A DNA stretch of 39,030 nt from Methanospirillum stamsii (GTDB lineage: Archaea; Halobacteriota; Methanomicrobia; Methanomicrobiales; Methanospirillaceae): contig NZ_QGMZ01000035.1 in the NCBI RefSeq assembly GCF_003173335.1, forward strand, positions 1 to 39,030, read 5' to 3'. Shown here piece after piece: positions 1 to 7,371 of this stretch. Within the stretch, counting starts at the first letter, position 1, and each line of letters starts with the position of its first letter. The notes under the pieces are model-generated. The model was not told the origin of the DNA, ran no database searches, and saw nothing but the letters and a program-made list of their open reading frames with translations. Position numbers and translations under genes: made by a program.

Positions 1-34
1 GGAGACTGGAGGTTACAGTTTTTCATGAGTTAAG

Positions 35-63
35 CATGAGGCGGAGCCTCATGGGTGTTTTTT
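35..63 (+). terminator. Hairpin plus T-run terminator of an upstream gene
   Basis: An 8-bp perfect stem (35-42 with 46-53, core ATGAGGC/GCCTCAT) around a GGA loop is followed after a few bases by six T (58-63). This is a good terminator shape for a plus-strand gene that lies left of the window. Confidence 0.55.
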
Positions 64-66
64 CAG

Positions 67-101
67 GATCAAAAATTACATTCCACATCAAATTTTTGAT
101 C
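67..101. promoter_or_regulatory. Long perfect inverted repeat upstream of modA
   Basis: GATCAAAAATT (67-77) and AATTTTTGATC (91-101) form an 11-bp perfect inverted repeat with a 13-bp spacer. It lies about 45 bp upstream of the modA TATA box, so it may be an operator; it could also be a second hairpin of the upstream terminator. The left arm and part of the spacer recur near 37.7 kb. Confidence 0.4.
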
Positions 102-143
102 TTATTTAATTAATATGATTAATATGAAGATTAAATAATGTGA

Positions 144-184
144 TTTATAAAACATGAAATCTTATAATACTTAGTTTTGGAGTG
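144..184 (+). promoter_or_regulatory. modA promoter and ribosome binding site
   Basis: TTTATAAA at 144-151 is a good archaeal TATA box; transcription would start near 170-175. GGAGTG at 179-184 is a Shine-Dalgarno site five bases before the ATG at 190, which fixes the modA start. Confidence 0.5.
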
Positions 185-189
185 CTATT

Positions 190-993
190 ATGAAAAAAAT
201 TTCATACCTCATGGTAGGTCTGGCTTTTCTCCTGCTCTTTATGCAGGCAGGCTGTGTTTTTGCCGAAGAAACTGAGCAGAAAGAACTTATGATCTTTGCA
301 GCGGCATCACTGACCGGTGTTGTTGGAGACATTGAAACCATCTTCGAAGAATCTCATCCGGGAGTGAGTGTTACAGCCAACTGTGACAGTTCAGCGACCC
401 TTGAAACCCAGATAAAAGAAGGTGCATATGCAGATGTCTATCTTCCGGCAAGTGTAAAGAACATGGACAATCTGCTCAAAGAAGAGATGATTGATGCAGA
501 GTCAGTGACACCCTATGCAACCAATAAACTTGCAATCATCGTTCCAATTGATAACCCGGCAGGAATTACCGGTCTTGCTGACCTTGCAAAACCTGATGTG
601 AAGATCGTAAGTGAGACTTCAGAAGTTCCGGTCAGAAGATATACCGAGCAGGTTCTCAACAAAACCCTGAACAGCACAGATTATGGACAGGCATTTGTAG
701 ATGCTTTCAGGGAAAATGTCATATCTGAAGAGACAAATGTTGCTGGGGCCACAACCAAAGTAGCACTTGGAGAAGCAGATGCAGGAATCACATATTATTC
801 AGATGTGACAAAAGATCTTGCAGACAAGATTAAAATCATTGACATCCCTGATGATCTTAATGTGGTTGCCACTTATGAGGCAGGTATTCTTTCAGAGTCA
901 ATGAATGAGGAACTTGCTGATGAGTACATCGGCCTGCTCACATCAGAGGAAGGACAAGCTGTATTGAAAGAATATAATTTCAATCCGGCATAA
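190..993 (+). CDS. modA: Molybdate/tungstate ABC transporter binding protein, ModA family
   Basis: Extracytoplasmic binding protein that captures molybdate or tungstate for an ABC importer. The 267-residue product has a lipoprotein signal with Cys22 in an AGC lipobox, so it is probably tethered to the outer membrane face. After the signal come the ModA hallmarks: the AAASLT segment near residues 37-42 and the SSATLETQI segment near 68-76, which hold the oxyanion-binding serines, then ADVYLPAS, which corresponds to the family ADVFxSA motif. Length is normal for ModA. No modB or modC lies downstream within the window; the next plus-strand gene is a hydrolase 328 bp away. The permease and ATPase must therefore be elsewhere, possibly left of the window, although a terminator and promoter separate it from that side. 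It resembles bacterial ModA more than archaeal WtpA, judged by eye. Tungstate is a likely ligand given the fwd genes in this window, but the sequence does not decide this. Confidence 0.88.
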   Translation: MKKISYLMVGLAFLLLFMQAGCVFAEETEQKELMIFAAASLTGVVGDIETIFEESHPGVSVTANCDSSATLETQIKEGAYADVYLPASVKNMDNLLKEEMIDAESVTPYATNKLAIIVPIDNPAGITGLADLAKPDVKIVSETSEVPVRRYTEQVLNKTLNSTDYGQAFVDAFRENVISEETNVAGATTKVALGEADAGITYYSDVTKDLADKIKIIDIPDDLNVVATYEAGILSESMNEELADEYIGLLTSEEGQAVLKEYNFNPA

Positions 994-1321
994 TTTTCTT
1001 TTAAATTGACAAATACTTTTCCTTTTGATGAATCAAGGGAAAATTTCTCCTTTTCTACCAGATGCAACTAATTGCGTTTTTCCCAAATCTAATCTTCTAT
1101 CATTCGAATCATTTCTGAAATACTGATTTGGGGGGCCAATTTTGATTAAAAAGACCATTTTTTATAACTAAATCTGCGATGATTCTTTTCTCTCCGGCAG
1201 GAATCTCACCAAAATACCTACACACTATGCAGTGCCTTCCCGGGAATTTATACAATTTACGAAATCATTTATTCGACCTGTTTCAAGATATTACTCATTC
1301 TCATCAGTGAGCAAATGAATC
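994..1321. other. Intergenic region between modA and the hydrolase gene
   Basis: This is 328 bp of AT-rich DNA. CCCAAATC (1082-1089) and GATTTGGG (1125-1132) form an 8-bp inverted repeat that could lie in the modA 3' end. The minus strand holds a short open frame that looks protein-like (separate entry). No clear RNA gene is visible. Confidence 0.5.
1109..1255 (-). pseudogene. Possible small gene or gene remnant with a CxxC motif
   Basis: The frame is open from a stop just above 1264 down to a stop at 1109-1111. If the TTG at 1253-1255 is used it would encode 48 residues, including RHCIVCRYFGEIPAGEKR and then IIADLVIKNGLF. The composition is protein-like, and a CxxC pair followed by an amphipathic helix is a common small zinc-site pattern. 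There is no ATG and no convincing ribosome binding site, so this may be a decayed fragment. I do not recognise the family. Confidence 0.25.
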
Positions 1322-2128
1322 ATGAATGTTAGAAAATATGGAGACTCTCCTTACCGTATAGCAGTGATACATGGCGGGCCAGGGGCAGCGGGTGAAATGG
1401 CTCCGGTGGCTCGATTTTTAAGCCATCATTATGGAATTTTAGAACCAATGCAGACAGCGGTCACCATTCAGGGACAAATCGAGGAACTAGCAGAAATTCT
1501 GGTTAAAGAAACGGATACGCCGGTTATTTTGATAGGATATTCATGGGGTGCCTGGCTTTCTGCAATGGTTGCAGCCCGTTACCCCTATAAGATACATTCA
1601 TTGATCCTGGTATCCGCAGGACCTTTTGAGGAGCAGTACTCCACCGTTTTTCAAAACCGAATGAATCGCCTTACACCTGAAGAACAACGAGAGATTTCTG
1701 ACCTTATCAGGAGTATGAATGATCCGGACTGCACTGAAAAAGACCTGGTGTTAAAAAAATTTGGAGAGTTCATGGGTAAAACCGATATTTTTAATCCGGG
1801 TCCGGATTTAAGAAGAGACAGTGACATGCTTTCCTCTAACCATGAGATATTCGCCAGGATTTGGGACGAAGCTGCAAAATGTAGAGAAAGCGGAAAGTTA
1901 ATTGAGATCTGTAAACAGATCCGATGTCCGGTTATCGCTATACATGGAGACTATGATCCTCATCCTGCTGAAGGGGTAAATGGTCCTCTTTCCCGGGTAA
2001 TTCCGGAATTCAGGTTTATTCTTTTAGAACATTGTGGTCATTGTCCCTGGATGGAAGCAGAAGCAAAAGAGCGATTTTTCGCTATACTGATTGATGAACT
2101 CTCTGGTTTGGTACCATCATCTCTATGA
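1322..2128 (+). CDS. Alpha/beta hydrolase
   Basis: Predicted cytoplasmic hydrolase of the alpha/beta fold; the substrate is unknown. The 268-residue protein begins with a short strand and the oxyanion-hole motif HGGPG (residues 17-21). The nucleophile elbow is GYSWG with Ser74, the acid is Asp210 or Asp212 in IHGDYDPH, and the base is His240 in LEHCGHCPW. The HGGPG motif and overall length fit proline iminopeptidase-like or general esterase-like members. In-frame stops just upstream exclude an earlier ATG. Its last 91 bp overlap, tail to tail, the last 91 bp of the HD-domain gene on the other strand. Both proteins look intact, so the overlap appears real. Confidence 0.8.
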   Translation: MNVRKYGDSPYRIAVIHGGPGAAGEMAPVARFLSHHYGILEPMQTAVTIQGQIEELAEILVKETDTPVILIGYSWGAWLSAMVAARYPYKIHSLILVSAGPFEEQYSTVFQNRMNRLTPEEQREISDLIRSMNDPDCTEKDLVLKKFGEFMGKTDIFNPGPDLRRDSDMLSSNHEIFARIWDEAAKCRESGKLIEICKQIRCPVIAIHGDYDPHPAEGVNGPLSRVIPEFRFILLEHCGHCPWMEAEAKERFFAILIDELSGLVPSSL

Positions 2129-2877
2129 TACACAATCTGAAATGGAGATATCCCATACTTCCTGCAAATAATCCCTGATGTTTTACAGTCATCATCCAGA
2201 TGAGGAACAATTCTTCTCCGGAAAAATGGATTTTCCGGATCATAAATAGTTATCACAATCTCCGGGTAGGCAATAACACATCCTTTGACATTCTGATGAG
2301 CCTTCCAGTGCCTTCTGCTATGCTCATCAAGACCATCTTCAATAAGACAGAAAACTTCCGGAGGACACCGGTCTTTTCCGATATCTATTGCATCAGCCAG
2401 ACGGAATAATCCTGCAAGAAGAGGGATTTTAAGCGTAGAAGAAGTTCTTATTTTTAACAGGTCTGAGTGAGTATCATGAAATCTGACGATAACCGCAAGA
2501 TTTTCCCGCTCTTCTGGAGAGAGTAATTCCGAAAGAAACAGGTCTCTCATTATCATATCTTCAGATATTTCCGGGTGTCTTCCCCTGTTATGAATTGAAA
2601 GGGGATGGAGAAAACCAATATCATGGAACCATGCTGCAAGGTAGAGGAGAAATATCTCCTGCTGCTTGAGTGGAAGTGGAAAAGAGATTAATAATTGATT
2701 TATATACGTAATTATTGCTTGTGAATGGCCGACTCCATGTGATTGAAATACCGGCAGTCCGCGTGGAATAAACGGTAGCAAATGACTGGCATACTCTTCA
2801 GCGGAACAAATCCTACGGAAATAATCCGGGTGGGAAGCGAGCAAGTGGTAGCTTTTTTCTGCATTGGTATGTGTCAT
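2038..2877 (-). CDS. HD-domain metal-dependent phosphohydrolase
   Basis: Predicted metal-dependent phosphohydrolase of the HD superfamily, probably acting on a nucleotide or nucleic acid. In the 279-residue protein the metal ligands expected for HD enzymes are visible in order: His51 in SHGVGHS, the His85-Asp86 pair in AAWFHDIG, His134 in VRFHDTHSD, and an Asp at 162 or 165 in RLADAIDIG. The region after residue 170 is not recognisable to me. The start is an ATG with no strong ribosome binding site. The C-terminal ~30 residues are encoded by DNA that also encodes the end of the convergent alpha/beta hydrolase. Upstream on the same strand lies a DUF364 remnant and then fmdE. No functional link with these is clear. 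Confidence 0.75.
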   Translation of the reverse strand: MTHTNAEKSYHLLASHPDYFRRICSAEEYASHLLPFIPRGLPVFQSHGVGHSQAIITYINQLLISFPLPLKQQEIFLLYLAAWFHDIGFLHPLSIHNRGRHPEISEDMIMRDLFLSELLSPEERENLAVIVRFHDTHSDLLKIRTSSTLKIPLLAGLFRLADAIDIGKDRCPPEVFCLIEDGLDEHSRRHWKAHQNVKGCVIAYPEIVITIYDPENPFFRRRIVPHLDDDCKTSGIICRKYGISPFQIVYHRDDGTKPESSSISIAKNRSFASASIQGQ

Positions 2878-2903
2878 TTTTACATTCAGGAACTATTCAT
2901 TCT

Positions 2904-3074
2904 TTACTTTTCTCTTATCAGAATCTTTTTCGCCGAAACTCCAAAGAAATGATATCCTAATCCTCCCTGCATTATTACAGATATGAGCTGATCCGGATCG
3001 GTTACTTTCACCCCACCGATGGCGATAATACCTCGCGTAAATAGCCGGGAGTCTCCACATGGATAAGGCCTTGT
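2904..3074 (-). pseudogene. Remnant of a DUF364 gene (C-terminal end)
   Basis: The minus strand has an open frame ending in TAA at 2904-2906. Its product matches the C-terminus of the intact DUF364 protein at 15130-16038. The remnant has LFTRGIIAIGGVKVTDPDQ, then QGGLGYHFFGVSAKKILIRE; the intact protein has FFSRKVTVLAGNRVVAPDK, then EGGSGYHFYGDSSRKVMIIKE. Both end within one or two residues of the same position. The frame is closed by a stop at 3075-3077, and the N-terminal ~250 residues of the family are missing. I read this as the tail of a deleted DUF364 gene just downstream of fmdE. The match was made by eye. Confidence 0.65.
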
Positions 3075-3142
3075 TCAGGTATTGTTTATCATTGTATACT
3101 CATATCATTCAGGAATGCCTTACAATGCATAATTGTTTGGGA

Positions 3143-3694
3143 TTATAAACTGGAGTAATATGCTTCTCCGGAACAGCTTTTACAGAGTATGAGCTCCCCT
3201 TTTTGTATATCTCTGCCATCCATAATTTGTTCTTTGCACTTGGAGCATGTAACAGACCTTGAAGGAAATCCGGGCATATCTTCCGGAGGAATCTGAACTG
3301 AAACCTCCTGGATCCGGATTATCTGTTCTTCTGGTGCATTCAGGATCATATCACGAAGTTCATTCATATCCGTAGGCTGATCCTCTTTTTTAGGAAGTTG
3401 TGAAACGCGGACGGCTTTCCCATTCTGTGTATCAACAAATGTAGCAGCAAATTTCCCAAAATTTAGAACCTTTAATGTCCGGTGCCCGAGTGAACACCCG
3501 GTAATTGCCTGGATTGCATCTGTTGCACACCTGTCTATCTCAACGTAAACGATAAGGTTTTGGTTTTTCTCTAAAGGGTTCATACCGAGTTCTCTCATCG
3601 CAGCTATAGTCATCCTGGTTCCGGTAGCAATCCCCGGACAGATATCTCCATGGAACTGTTTTGCCTTCTCTAAAAGGGTAGTAATTGCGTTCAT
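3143..3694 (-). CDS. fmdE: FmdE-family protein with C-terminal zinc ribbon
   Basis: Member of the FmdE family, named from the molybdenum formylmethanofuran dehydrogenase operon of methanogens; its biochemical role is not established. The 183-residue protein carries the family signature FHGDICPG (His15, Cys19) near the N-terminus. A conserved middle region includes VEIDRCATDA and ITGCSLGHRTL, with Cys56 and Cys67. The C-terminal zinc ribbon has CSKC (150, 153) and CKSC (171, 174). This is the usual domain order and length. A DUF364 remnant lies 69 bp downstream on the same strand, so the two may once have formed an operon. The fwd operon is about 18 kb away. A role in metal handling or insertion is inference. 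Confidence 0.85.
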   Translation of the reverse strand: MNAITTLLEKAKQFHGDICPGIATGTRMTIAAMRELGMNPLEKNQNLIVYVEIDRCATDAIQAITGCSLGHRTLKVLNFGKFAATFVDTQNGKAVRVSQLPKKEDQPTDMNELRDMILNAPEEQIIRIQEVSVQIPPEDMPGFPSRSVTCSKCKEQIMDGRDIQKGELILCKSCSGEAYYSSL

Positions 3695-4099
3695 GTTCAG
3701 TGTACCTATTTACTTTGTTAAATTTATTTTTTTTACTTTCTATTTCCCTTGAATATGAGAAACAAGTCAAACAATTTTAATAACATTAAAGTATAAATTA
3801 ATATGTGGTGTTTAGTACTTCCTGCAAAGTTAAGATATGACCAGAGAAATACCATGGGATAATCCCGAACCGGGAAAAAGAATACAATCCGATCATGCCT
3901 TTCGTTTACCGGTTAATTCTCATTCATCAGGAACAAACGGTCTAACCACCACTTTCTTTTTAAATTTTTTATTTATTGCTTTTTTCCGATTAGAATTGAA
4001 GTTACTTTACCAGATTTAGTGAGTTATCCCTCTATTTAAAACAGAATAGATAAATGGGATGATGTTCCATGTTATTATGTAACCTTTAGGAGTTGACAG
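3695..4099. other. Intergenic region between fmdE and a small gene
   Basis: This 405-bp AT-rich stretch holds divergent promoters. GTATAAATTAATATG near 3790-3805 is a TATA-like element on the plus strand. A 60-codon frame at 3837-4019 begins with a plausible hydrophilic stretch (EIPWDNPEPGKR) but ends in low-complexity hydrophobic residues and has no ribosome binding site, so I do not call it. TTTAAAACAGAATAGA near 4037 could serve the gene at 4100. Confidence 0.4.
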
Positions 4100-4345
4100 A
4101 TGGTAAAAGTTAAAGACATCTACGAGATATCTTTGTATCCGGCTGAGTGGAATTCAGTTGTAAAACAGTTCCAGGTTAATCAAGATAATGGAAAAGGAAC
4201 CCTGCTTGAGCGAAATATTGCAGGTACGCAGGTTAAATGTGAGATGACCGGATATTCCTGGAACGGAGCAAAAAAGCCAGCATCTCCTTTAAAACAGAGA
4301 ATCAAGGTACAAGTCACTGAAATTGTAAAAGTTCAGCAAAATTAA
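4100..4345 (+). CDS. Small protein of unknown function (81 residues)
   Basis: I do not recognise this family. The start is well supported: AGGAG at 4088-4092 lies seven bases before the ATG. The product is soluble, basic and rich in beta-type sequence (LYPAEWNSVVKQFQV, then TQVKCEMTGYSW, and a closing strand RIKVQVTEIVKV). It has a single cysteine, no signal peptide and no membrane segment. It has its own upstream region and is followed by about 290 bp before the papain-family peptidase gene, so joint transcription is possible but not shown. Confidence 0.6.
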   Translation: MVKVKDIYEISLYPAEWNSVVKQFQVNQDNGKGTLLERNIAGTQVKCEMTGYSWNGAKKPASPLKQRIKVQVTEIVKVQQN

Positions 4346-4637
4346 TTTTTTTATTTATTTTCTGAATAGATATTCAAAATCCAGCAAATATTAGATAACC
4401 CGGCATAGTATGATAATAGACTAAGATAAAATAATCGATTTTTGATTCAAAAAACAAATATATTCGCGTTAAAAATATTTATAATCATAATTATCGTTTG
4501 TTTTATTTTGTATAGCCTGCATTGAATGCATGGCAAATATTTATTGTATACTATTACAATCGGCTTATTGTTCAATAAGTTCGTTCCAGGAATTGGTTTT
4601 TGTCCTCAAATGAATTTGTTGAAATGAGGAAAATGTT
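4346..4637 (+). promoter_or_regulatory. Promoter region of the C1 peptidase gene with a palindrome
   Basis: This is strongly AT-rich leader DNA. ATATTTATAATCAT near 4475-4488 and AAATATTTATTG near 4531-4542 are TATA-like. CTTATTG-TT-CAATAAG at 4564-4579 is a 7-bp perfect palindrome with a 2-bp centre, 58 bp before the start codon, and could be an operator or leader hairpin. Confidence 0.35.
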
Positions 4638-5567
4638 ATGGTTGGACCGAATAATAAATTTGGAATGGGGTGGTTACATGATTACCCCGATTTCAGGGAT
4701 TATACGCCGGATTATGATAAAATCTCTCCTACTCGAAAAGCACTAGGACAGAAAGATTCCATAAAATCCATGTTATCTCAAGTAGGTTTGGAGAACCTAG
4801 CTAAGAAAAAAATGGAAAATTCTGTTGATTTACGTCAATGGTTTCCTCCTGTGGAGAATCAGGAGGATATTGGATCGTGTACAGCACATGCCGGCGTTGG
4901 AATGTTAGAATATTTTGAAAAAAGGGCCTTTGGGAAGCACATTGATGCATCCAGACTTTTTCTCTATAAAGTTACGAGAAACCTGTTACAATTAACCGGA
5001 GACACGGGAGCATATCTTCGAAGCACGATGGGTGCATTAACACTATTCGGAGTTCCTCCTGAAAAATTCTGGCCATATAATGTTGAAGATTATGAAAAGG
5101 AACCTTCAGCATTTTGTTATGCATATGCCCAGAATTATCAGGCCATAAATTATTACCGATTAGATTCGTCCCGGATTGCAGGAGAAGAACTCCTGAGAAG
5201 GATAAAAGCCAATCTCTCTGCCGGACTCCCGATAATGTTTGGATTTACCGTGTATAGTTCGTATCAGCAATCTAATCAAGCGGGTGAAAATATCGGAAAA
5301 ATACCATATCCGGCGTTTGGAGAAGATGTGGTTGGTGGCCACGCAGTCATTGCTGCAGGTTATGATGACAACATGAAAATAAAAAATAAAAACGTGTATT
5401 CCAAAGAAACAACCGGAGCAATTCTCATCCGGAATTCTTGGAGTGAAGAATGGGGAGAAAAAGGGTATGGCTGGTTACCCTATGATTATATCCTAAATGG
5501 TCTTGCTGATGACTGGTGGTCAATATTAAAGAACGAATGGGTTGATTCAGGTCAGTTCGGAGAATGA
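4638..5567 (+). CDS. Papain-family (C1A) cysteine peptidase
   Basis: Predicted cysteine peptidase of family C1, probably cytoplasmic because no signal peptide or membrane segment is present. The catalytic set is complete in the 309-residue protein: Gln75 and Cys81 in VENQEDIGSCTAHA, His235 in VVGGHAVIAAGYDD, and Asn266 in LIRNSWSEEWGEKGYGW. Residues 1-62 are a short charged N-terminal region that might act as a propeptide, with a DYPDFRDYTP motif seen in other prokaryotic C1 proteins. GAGG lies about ten bases before the ATG. Papain-type peptidases are not common in methanogens and no inhibitor or partner gene is recognisable nearby, so the physiological target is unknown. Confidence 0.85.
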   Translation: MVGPNNKFGMGWLHDYPDFRDYTPDYDKISPTRKALGQKDSIKSMLSQVGLENLAKKKMENSVDLRQWFPPVENQEDIGSCTAHAGVGMLEYFEKRAFGKHIDASRLFLYKVTRNLLQLTGDTGAYLRSTMGALTLFGVPPEKFWPYNVEDYEKEPSAFCYAYAQNYQAINYYRLDSSRIAGEELLRRIKANLSAGLPIMFGFTVYSSYQQSNQAGENIGKIPYPAFGEDVVGGHAVIAAGYDDNMKIKNKNVYSKETTGAILIRNSWSEEWGEKGYGWLPYDYILNGLADDWWSILKNEWVDSGQFGE

Positions 5568-5678
5568 ATTCTGAATTATAATAATCCCGGGTTCAATTTT
5601 ATCAGGATTTTGTAACGAAAACTGGATTCGTGAATAATAAAAATACAAAAAATTTTTTAAAAAGATTTCATCGGGAAT

Positions 5679-6725
5679 TTATGATGATGAAGGTTTATTC
5701 AGAACAACTTTACTCTTGTCCTGAAGAAGGTTCTTGACATCCTCGTCTGAAAGTTCAATCCGATAGAATTTCTTGTAAAAGTCCTGAATTTCTTTTGCAA
5801 GATCAAAGGTAACCGCATCCGGATAAACCATACTCTGCAGCCACATCGTTCCAAGGATTGATTCCGGAACCGGAAGTTCCCAGCTCATAAGGTACTTTGG
5901 CATCTGGTAAACCTGCTTTTCCTGGACTGCCGGAAGGGATTCCCATGCAGAATCAGATAAAATATCTTCAACATTTGCTGAATTATACGGGAGGAGAATT
6001 ACTACAGATGGATCCCAATTATAAACCTGGTCGATGGTTACAGTGTTATCTCCACCGGATAATCCCTGTGCTACATTTGCTGAACCGATGATACGTGCAA
6101 TTTCTGCTTCATAATAATCATCACCCAGTGTCTGGAGAGGGGACCTCTGACCAAAGTAAATAGTCTTTTTATCAGTGTCGGTGATCGAATCTCCGGTTTC
6201 CTGGATGGATTTCATCTTCTGATTGTAATAATCAATGAATTCCTGTGCTTCTTCTTCTTTACCAAAGACTTTTCCGATTATATCATAACTTTTTGCAAGG
6301 TTATCTGCCTGTTCAAGATCAATTTTTACTATTGGAATACCCACTCTTTCGATATCATCGTTGATCTTGGTATAGTCAACAGAAGAAATCACAACCTCCG
6401 GCTCAAGTTTCATTAATTCTTCAAGGTTTACATTAGTTTTACAACCAGCTGAAGGTAATGCACCAAGTCTTTTTTGTGTTTTATTGACCAACTCGCGGTT
6501 TGCCGGTCCGATACAGGTTGCAACCAGGCGGTCATCTGCCCCGATGACATAAATAAACTGGCTGGAGAAAGGATCAACGGTAACAACCCTGCTCACATCA
6601 GCAGGTATCTGAACATCAGTTCCGGTAATGTCAGTAATCGTAATTTCTTCGGCTACTGCACATCCTGTCAGCAATACGATTCCTGTCAGAAGGATACAAC
6701 ATACATGAATCAGAGATAATTTCAT
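5679..6725 (-). CDS. Class III ABC transporter binding lipoprotein (BtuF/FecB/MolA type), copy 1
   Basis: Extracytoplasmic binding protein of an ABC importer for a metal chelate, cobalamin or oxyanion. A signal peptide of about 20 residues ends in the lipobox LLTGC (Cys22 from the start used here). The N-lobe begins with TDITGTDVQIPADVSRVVTV and contains LGALPSAGCKTNVNLEELMKLEPEVVI, the class III pattern. A long linker helix with FGKEEEAQEFIDYYNQKM is followed by the C-lobe ending SWELPVPESILGTMWLQSMV. I use ATG 6725 rather than GTG 6731 because GGTG sits about seven bases ahead of it. No permease is adjacent; the nearest is at 16.8-17.9 kb. It is a paralogue of the three binding proteins at 10.5-14.1 kb but is diverged from them. 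Confidence 0.85.
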   Translation of the reverse strand: MKLSLIHVCCILLTGIVLLTGCAVAEEITITDITGTDVQIPADVSRVVTVDPFSSQFIYVIGADDRLVATCIGPANRELVNKTQKRLGALPSAGCKTNVNLEELMKLEPEVVISSVDYTKINDDIERVGIPIVKIDLEQADNLAKSYDIIGKVFGKEEEAQEFIDYYNQKMKSIQETGDSITDTDKKTIYFGQRSPLQTLGDDYYEAEIARIIGSANVAQGLSGGDNTVTIDQVYNWDPSVVILLPYNSANVEDILSDSAWESLPAVQEKQVYQMPKYLMSWELPVPESILGTMWLQSMVYPDAVTFDLAKEIQDFYKKFYRIELSDEDVKNLLQDKSKVVLNKPSSS

Positions 6726-6794
6726 ACACACACCATTTAGTGATCTTATGATCTGAGTATGTTATGTTAACTTGAACTTAAGAAATTACCTAAT

Positions 6795-6824
6795 TTGATC
6801 TAAAAATAAATTAAATTAGATCAA
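6795..6824. promoter_or_regulatory. Inverted repeat upstream of binding-protein gene 1
   Basis: TTGATCTAA (6795-6803) and TTAGATCAA (6816-6824) form a perfect 9-bp inverted repeat with a 12-bp AT-only spacer, about 70-100 bp upstream of the lipoprotein start at 6725. TTAGATC also occurs at 11655-11661, between the divergent binding-protein genes 2 and 3. It may be a regulator site; this is a guess from position. Confidence 0.35.
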
Positions 6825-6833
6825 CTTAGTTAA

Positions 6834-7250
6834 TTAATCTACAATAAGTTCTTTGATTTCAGAAAATTCCGGATTAGAGTATCTATTTTTGCGTAATTTT
6901 AAAAAAAGATAATTTTTTATGTCTCTATAATACGTAATGATAAATGATCCAGAAGACTGGTTTTCAGGAATGAGTGTAAGAAGTGCTGAGAGATAATCTT
7001 CGACATAGTGTGCATTTTTTTCAGGATATGTGACCCAGATTACATCGCTATCGAGAATACCGCTTATCTGAATATCATCAGGTTTTTCAATAAGGTATAC
7101 AGGTGTCAGATATTGGTATCCGGTAATGATATGAGTACCCTGGGAAAGGGTGTTCAGGTTTTCCAGTGTTATTTTCCCTGATAACTGGTAATCGGTTCGA
7201 AAAATGCCTATCCTGATTAACTGGGTCCAGAGTGTTTTATAGATAATCAC
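6834..7250 (-). CDS. Unknown protein (about 138 residues)
   Basis: I do not recognise this protein. The frame opens at a GTG at 7250 just after a stop codon, without a clear ribosome binding site, so the true start is uncertain and the gene may be truncated at its 5' end. The product is soluble and mixed alpha/beta, with alternating hydrophobic stretches (GTHIITGYQYLTPVYLIE, DVIWVTYPE) and a basic C-terminus (FLKLRKNRYSN). It ends about 110 bp upstream of the start of the class III binding-protein gene on the same strand. A transcriptional link is possible. Confidence 0.5.
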   Translation of the reverse strand: MIIYKTLWTQLIRIGIFRTDYQLSGKITLENLNTLSQGTHIITGYQYLTPVYLIEKPDDIQISGILDSDVIWVTYPEKNAHYVEDYLSALLTLIPENQSSGSFIITYYRDIKNYLFLKLRKNRYSNPEFSEIKELIVD

Positions 7251-7328
7251 ACAAGATCATAGATACCTTGTTTTCATGGATAAAGAATTTATTTCTTCAT
7301 GAATACGACAAAACCCTTCCGAGAGACG

Positions 7329-7354
7329 AAAAAAAGATCCTGATTAATTCAGGA
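7329..7354 (-). terminator. Terminator of the repeat-protein gene
   Basis: On the minus strand a 6-bp stem (TCCTGA/TCAGGA, 7338-7343 with 7349-7354) is followed by seven T (7329-7335 on the plus strand as A). It sits just downstream of the repeat-protein stop codon. Confidence 0.5.
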
Positions 7355-7371
7355 GTTTAATGAATTACAAC

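Noticed and set aside
3837-4019. 60-codon frame between fmdE and the small gene
   Set aside because: It has no ribosome binding site, and its second half is low-complexity hydrophobic sequence from AT-rich DNA. Only the first 15 residues look protein-like.
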